This document shows, piece after piece, positions 6,315 through 8,426 of a stretch of 8,426 nt of DNA (the stretch's first letter is position 1; each line of letters starts with the position of its first letter). A program made the position numbers and the translations under genes. The notes under the pieces were generated by a model. It ran no database searches, had not been told where the DNA came from, and saw only the letters and a list, made by a program, of their open reading frames with translations. Source of the stretch: an uncultured Cryomorphaceae bacterium (GTDB lineage Bacteria; Bacteroidota; Bacteroidia; Flavobacteriales; Schleiferiaceae); the NCBI GenBank assembly GCA_937900215.1, contig CALCFH010000515.1:1-8426 (forward strand), given 5' to 3'.

Positions 6315-8051
6315 CTAGGGAGCTAGCCTAATACCACGAAAACCGCGAGCGTAGTTCCGAGCGGTATCAGTGTTGGCCGCATTAGTGCGGTCGGACACAC
6401 GAATGAGCGTTGCATTACTTAGCCAAACGCCCCCCCGAAAACCCCCGCCCGTAGCGCCTGTCAGCTCGCCACTGATAAGTCCCGGCCAAGCGCTGGTAGT
6501 TGCATGGCCTGCTGTACTCAAACTGCCGTTACCATGCAGGCCTGTAAAAGCTCTACCGTCTGCATTGCCTATGCTTACCGTACGCTCCCACAGATTGCCG
6601 CTCATCTCCATGATGCCATAGTAGCTTGCACCTGCGCTTATTCTGCCGCTGTTGCTGCCGTTGGCCGAAAAAATGCCCCCGCGCAGCGGGCCGTCTAGGC
6701 TGCCATCGGTAGTGATATAGCTCGCATTGCCATCGGTGGTGCTGTAATTGGTGGCAATGCCCTCATCAGCAGCCCCTGCATTGCTGAGGGTATAGGCCGC
6801 AGCCGCAATAGCCGTTGTACCCCAAGCGTATTCATTGGCCACAGGAAGCTGATCGCCCCGGCAGGCTTTCTCAAATTCCAACTCCGTCATGGGCCGCAAA
6901 CCGCTCCACTGCACAAAGGCACAGCCATCCATCCAAGACAGGAAATTGCAGGCAATCCATTCCCCATCATTGCTTTCGTTGAAGTTGCCATCGCCATCTA
7001 AATTGCAGCCATATACCGCAGGCACCGCAGTGGCCGCTACACCGGGCGTTTGTATGTCAAGGCCATTGCGGTTGGCATTGCTCAGGGCAGCCGTACCCGC
7101 AGCACTGGAGGGGGCATTAATGGTTCTACTCACCTGTTGCGCATAGGTAAGGGTGTTTAAAAAGTCGCGGTACTGCCCTTGGCTCACTTCATACTTCATG
7201 CAGTAAAAGGCATTGTAGCCATTGGGCCAGTTCACATTGGGCGCCGTTTGCCCCGTGGGGTAACCACCCGCTTGTCCACCCAAACTACCTGTACCACTAG
7301 GTGCAGTGGTAGCCGTTGCTGTATTAATGGTGGTGAGGGTGAACGCGGAGTTTTCTGCCCCCCCGCTACCGGCCGCAAAGCTGCCCTGGGGCACATAGGC
7401 CATCTCAATAGCAAACACCTGAATTTGCAAAACAGCATCATCGGCAACACCATTGCTGCCGTATTCCCAACGCAGTTGTACATCACTTACACTAAAAGTG
7501 CCATCCCCATCGGCCGAGCGGTAGAGGAACACCCCAACGCCATCAGAAGGCACCTCTATGGTGCTTCCAGCCGGTGCGGTATGATTGCCGGCGGTGGTGT
7601 TGAGGGTGGCATGTTCCCAAATGCGGCGGCAGACAATTGTGGCATTGCTCAACGCCACCGAGGGCGCAGCGCTCAACTCAAACTGGGTGGCATTGGTGAT
7701 ACTACTTATAACCGTATTGGCGGCCAATGTACCTGTACCCGCAGTAACCACCACCGGCATGCCCACCCGCAGGTTGGCCGTGCTGCCTACCGTTACGGTG
7801 GTGCCGCTGCTGCTGGCATTGCTCAGCTCAGGGTCTTTCACCCCCACTTGAAATTTTACAAATACCCAAGCGGCATCGCGGGTGGTAGCGCCCAGGCGCC
7901 ATGAATTGTCCCAGCTCAAGTCAAATTCCACCAAGGTGAAATCGTTGGCCATGTCTTGTCCGGTTGTTCCTACATTGGAAACCGAGAGGTTGTTGGCTTG
8001 TGTGCTTAAATGAAGGCACAAAAACGCAAGTGCAAAAAATGCTTTTCTCAT
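6315..8051 (-). CDS. secreted SUMF1/FGE-sulfatase-fold protein, probably non-enzymatic
   Basis: This 578-residue exported protein has a signal peptide at residues 1-19. A beta-rich N-terminal domain typical of Bacteroidota SUMF1 proteins follows (LSVSNVGTTGQ, FTLVEFDLSWDNSWR, DAAWVFVKFQVG, then WEHATLNTTAGNHTAPAGS and FLYRSADGDGTF). The SUMF1/C-type-lectin-like fold runs from about 214 to the end: MAYVPQGSF, YCMKYEVSQGQYRDFLN, EWIACNFLSWMDG, GLRPMTELEFEKACRG, GIMEMSGNLWER, GGGFRGGVW, ARGFRGIRLAP. The two copper-binding cysteines of true formylglycine-generating enzymes are missing in the C-terminal RVSDR region, so sulfatase activation is not expected; binding or display is more likely. An extra segment of about 74 residues splits the N-terminal domain. 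It has no T9SS tail. It is first in the operon, and the ATG at 8051 directly precedes the signal peptide. Confidence 0.85.
   Translation of the reverse strand: MRKAFFALAFLCLHLSTQANNLSVSNVGTTGQDMANDFTLVEFDLSWDNSWRLGATTRDAAWVFVKFQVGVKDPELSNASSSGTTVTVGSTANLRVGMPVVVTAGTGTLAANTVISSITNATQFELSAAPSVALSNATIVCRRIWEHATLNTTAGNHTAPAGSTIEVPSDGVGVFLYRSADGDGTFSVSDVQLRWEYGSNGVADDAVLQIQVFAIEMAYVPQGSFAAGSGGAENSAFTLTTINTATATTAPSGTGSLGGQAGGYPTGQTAPNVNWPNGYNAFYCMKYEVSQGQYRDFLNTLTYAQQVSRTINAPSSAAGTAALSNANRNGLDIQTPGVAATAVPAVYGCNLDGDGNFNESNDGEWIACNFLSWMDGCAFVQWSGLRPMTELEFEKACRGDQLPVANEYAWGTTAIAAAAYTLSNAGAADEGIATNYSTTDGNASYITTDGSLDGPLRGGIFSANGSNSGRISAGASYYGIMEMSGNLWERTVSIGNADGRAFTGLHGNGSLSTAGHATTSAWPGLISGELTGATGGGFRGGVWLSNATLIRVSDRTNAANTDTARNYARGFRGIRLAP
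7620..7841 (-). other. inserted beta-repeat domain inside the SUMF1 protein (residues 71-144)
   Basis: In related proteins as I know them, the strand ending FVKFQVG continues directly into a short WxHATLN segment. Here about 74 residues intervene, VKDPELSNAS to TIVCRRI. The core (TTVTVGSTANLRVGMPVVVT, then ANTVISSITNATQFELS) resembles the small beta domain common in phage tail and surface adhesin proteins (pattern VGMxVxGxG...TxIxSI...TFTLS). The reading frame is kept on both sides. Confidence 0.6.
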
Positions 8052-8064
8052 GTGTTATGGATTA

Positions 8065-8078
8065 GTCGAAAATTCGAC
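8065..8078. repeat. short inverted repeat in the SUMF1 leader
   Basis: GTCGAA and TTCGAC are perfectly complementary across two A residues, 14 bases upstream of the SUMF1 ATG. It could be a protein-binding site. As RNA the two-base gap leaves too small a loop for the full stem. Confidence 0.45.
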
Positions 8079-8082
8079 AGCA

Positions 8083-8090
8083 CTAAATTA
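8083..8090 (-). promoter_or_regulatory. weak candidate -7 element for the exported-protein operon
   Basis: On the minus strand TAATTTAG matches the Bacteroidota -7 consensus TAnnTTTG at all fixed positions but one, 32 bases upstream of the ATG. No convincing -33 TTG is found at the right distance, so the site is tentative and may need an activator. Confidence 0.25.
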
Positions 8091-8100
8091 GCCCATTCAC

Positions 8101-8133
8101 TTGGCATTGGAACGTACTGAAAGTGTATATTTG
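8101..8133 (+). promoter_or_regulatory. Bacteroidota-type promoter for the XRE regulator
   Basis: TTGG (8101-8104) serves as the -33 element and TATATTTG (8126-8133) matches TAnnTTTG exactly, with a 21-base spacer. Transcription would start near 8140, leaving a leader of about 20 bases before the ATG at 8163. Confidence 0.55.
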
Positions 8134-8158
8134 TACACTCAGAGTGTCTAATTTACAC
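8123..8158. promoter_or_regulatory. operator array of GTGT/ACAC half-sites
   Basis: GTGT-N8-ACAC (8123-8138, extended GTGTA/TACAC) and GTGT-N7-ACAC (8144-8158) sit 21 bases apart, about two helical turns. Between them ACACTC-A-GAGTGT (8135-8147) forms a perfect palindrome. The first site covers the -7 element and the others cover the likely start of the XRE transcript, as expected for autorepression. The array also lies upstream of the divergent operon. Confidence 0.55.
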
Positions 8159-8162
8159 CGTG

Positions 8163-8426
8163 ATGAAAGTGGGGGACAACATTAGGAAGTTGAGGGAGTT
8201 GCGCAACTATACGCAACAATACCTGGCCGATCAATTGGAGATTAGCCTCAGTGGGTATGGTAAAATAGAGCGCAACGAAACCAATGTAACTCTCGGTCGC
8301 TTACAACAGATCGCCGATATTTTGGGAGTAGATATTCACAGTATTCTGCGCTTTGATGACAAGCATATTTTCAACTTGAACAATAATGAAGTAGCTAATG
8401 GTCAGGTCAATAACTATTACATCGGA
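8163..8426 (+). CDS. XRE-family helix-turn-helix transcriptional regulator (3' end outside window)
   Basis: The 88 visible residues are the start of a DNA-binding regulator. Residues about 6-60 form a Cro/CI-type five-helix HTH: DNIRKLRELRNYTQQYLADQ, then the recognition helix region SLSGYGKIERNETNVTLG and LQQIADILGVDIHSIL. The sequence continues in an Asn-rich stretch (FNLNNNEVANGQVNNYYIG). In Bacteroidota regulators of this kind such a stretch is usually followed by a short coiled coil for dimerisation; that part is not in the window. The ATG at 8163 is used; an overlapping GTG at 8160 is possible. It is divergent from the exported-protein operon with 111 bases between the start codons, so it is probably self-regulated and may control that operon. 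Confidence 0.85.
   Translation, partial: MKVGDNIRKLRELRNYTQQYLADQLEISLSGYGKIERNETNVTLGRLQQIADILGVDIHSILRFDDKHIFNLNNNEVANGQVNNYYIG

Noticed and set aside
6427..6440. C7 tract (G7 in the coding strand) near the 3' end of the SUMF1 gene as a phase-variation switch
   Set aside because: The tract encodes the normal GGGFRGG motif of the family and is only seven bases long. There is no further evidence of switching.
7179..7904. Long open frame on the plus strand (241 codons) opposite the SUMF1 gene
   Set aside because: It is antisense to a clear SUMF1-family gene, rich in His, Arg, Cys and Gly with no recognisable motif, and arises from the GC-rich codon use of the real gene.
1..8426. CRISPR array, tRNA or rRNA genes, reverse transcriptase
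   Set aside because: No regularly spaced repeats, cloverleaf or conserved RNA stretch, and no reverse-transcriptase motif, was found on either strand by reading; no computational search was possible.

Overview
The window looks like Bacteroidota DNA, probably from the Saprospiria/Chitinophagia side. The evidence is a large secreted protein ending in a type IX secretion (T9SS) type A sorting domain, a very short protein with a PID-CTERM-like tail, a Bacteroidota-style FGE-sulfatase (SUMF1) surface protein, a two-ORF insertion sequence resembling ISAon1-type elements, and a promoter matching the Bacteroidota -33 TTG / -7 TAnnTTTG pattern. The species cannot be named from sequence alone.

Layout. 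(1) At 25-267 (+) there is a small protein with two membrane segments. (2) At 371-1096 (-) lies a carbon-nitrogen hydrolase (nitrilase superfamily). All three catalytic residues are present, but its 5' end is cut by an insertion sequence, which places a TGA directly in front of the conserved first strand. (3) The insertion sequence spans about 1097-2519. It has imperfect 24-bp terminal inverted repeats (18/24 identical) and two overlapping ORFs, an N-terminal part (2094-2468) and a DDE catalytic part (1130-2113), in different frames near a T7 run. (4) At 2535-3712 (-) are two unrecognised proteins, the second with an unclear start. They probably once formed a tight operon with the hydrolase. 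(5) The spacer at 3713-3940 holds two Rho-independent-type terminators reading leftwards. (6) A leftward operon of three exported proteins covers 8051-3941: a SUMF1-fold protein, a 692-residue T9SS cargo protein, and a 62-residue PID-CTERM-like protein. (7) Divergent from it is an XRE-type helix-turn-helix regulator (8163 to the window edge, partial). The shared 111-bp region carries an array of GTGT/ACAC half-sites on top of the regulator's own promoter.

How it may work together (inference). The XRE protein probably represses itself, and perhaps controls the divergent operon. That operon would deliver a non-enzymatic SUMF1/C-type-lectin-fold protein, a multidomain T9SS protein and a small envelope-anchored protein to the cell surface. 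The operon ends at the terminator pair, which separates it from the damaged three-gene group to its left. The most unusual points are the extra domain of about 74 residues inside the SUMF1 protein's N-terminal region, the paired operator array, and the insertion junction at the exact start of the hydrolase.
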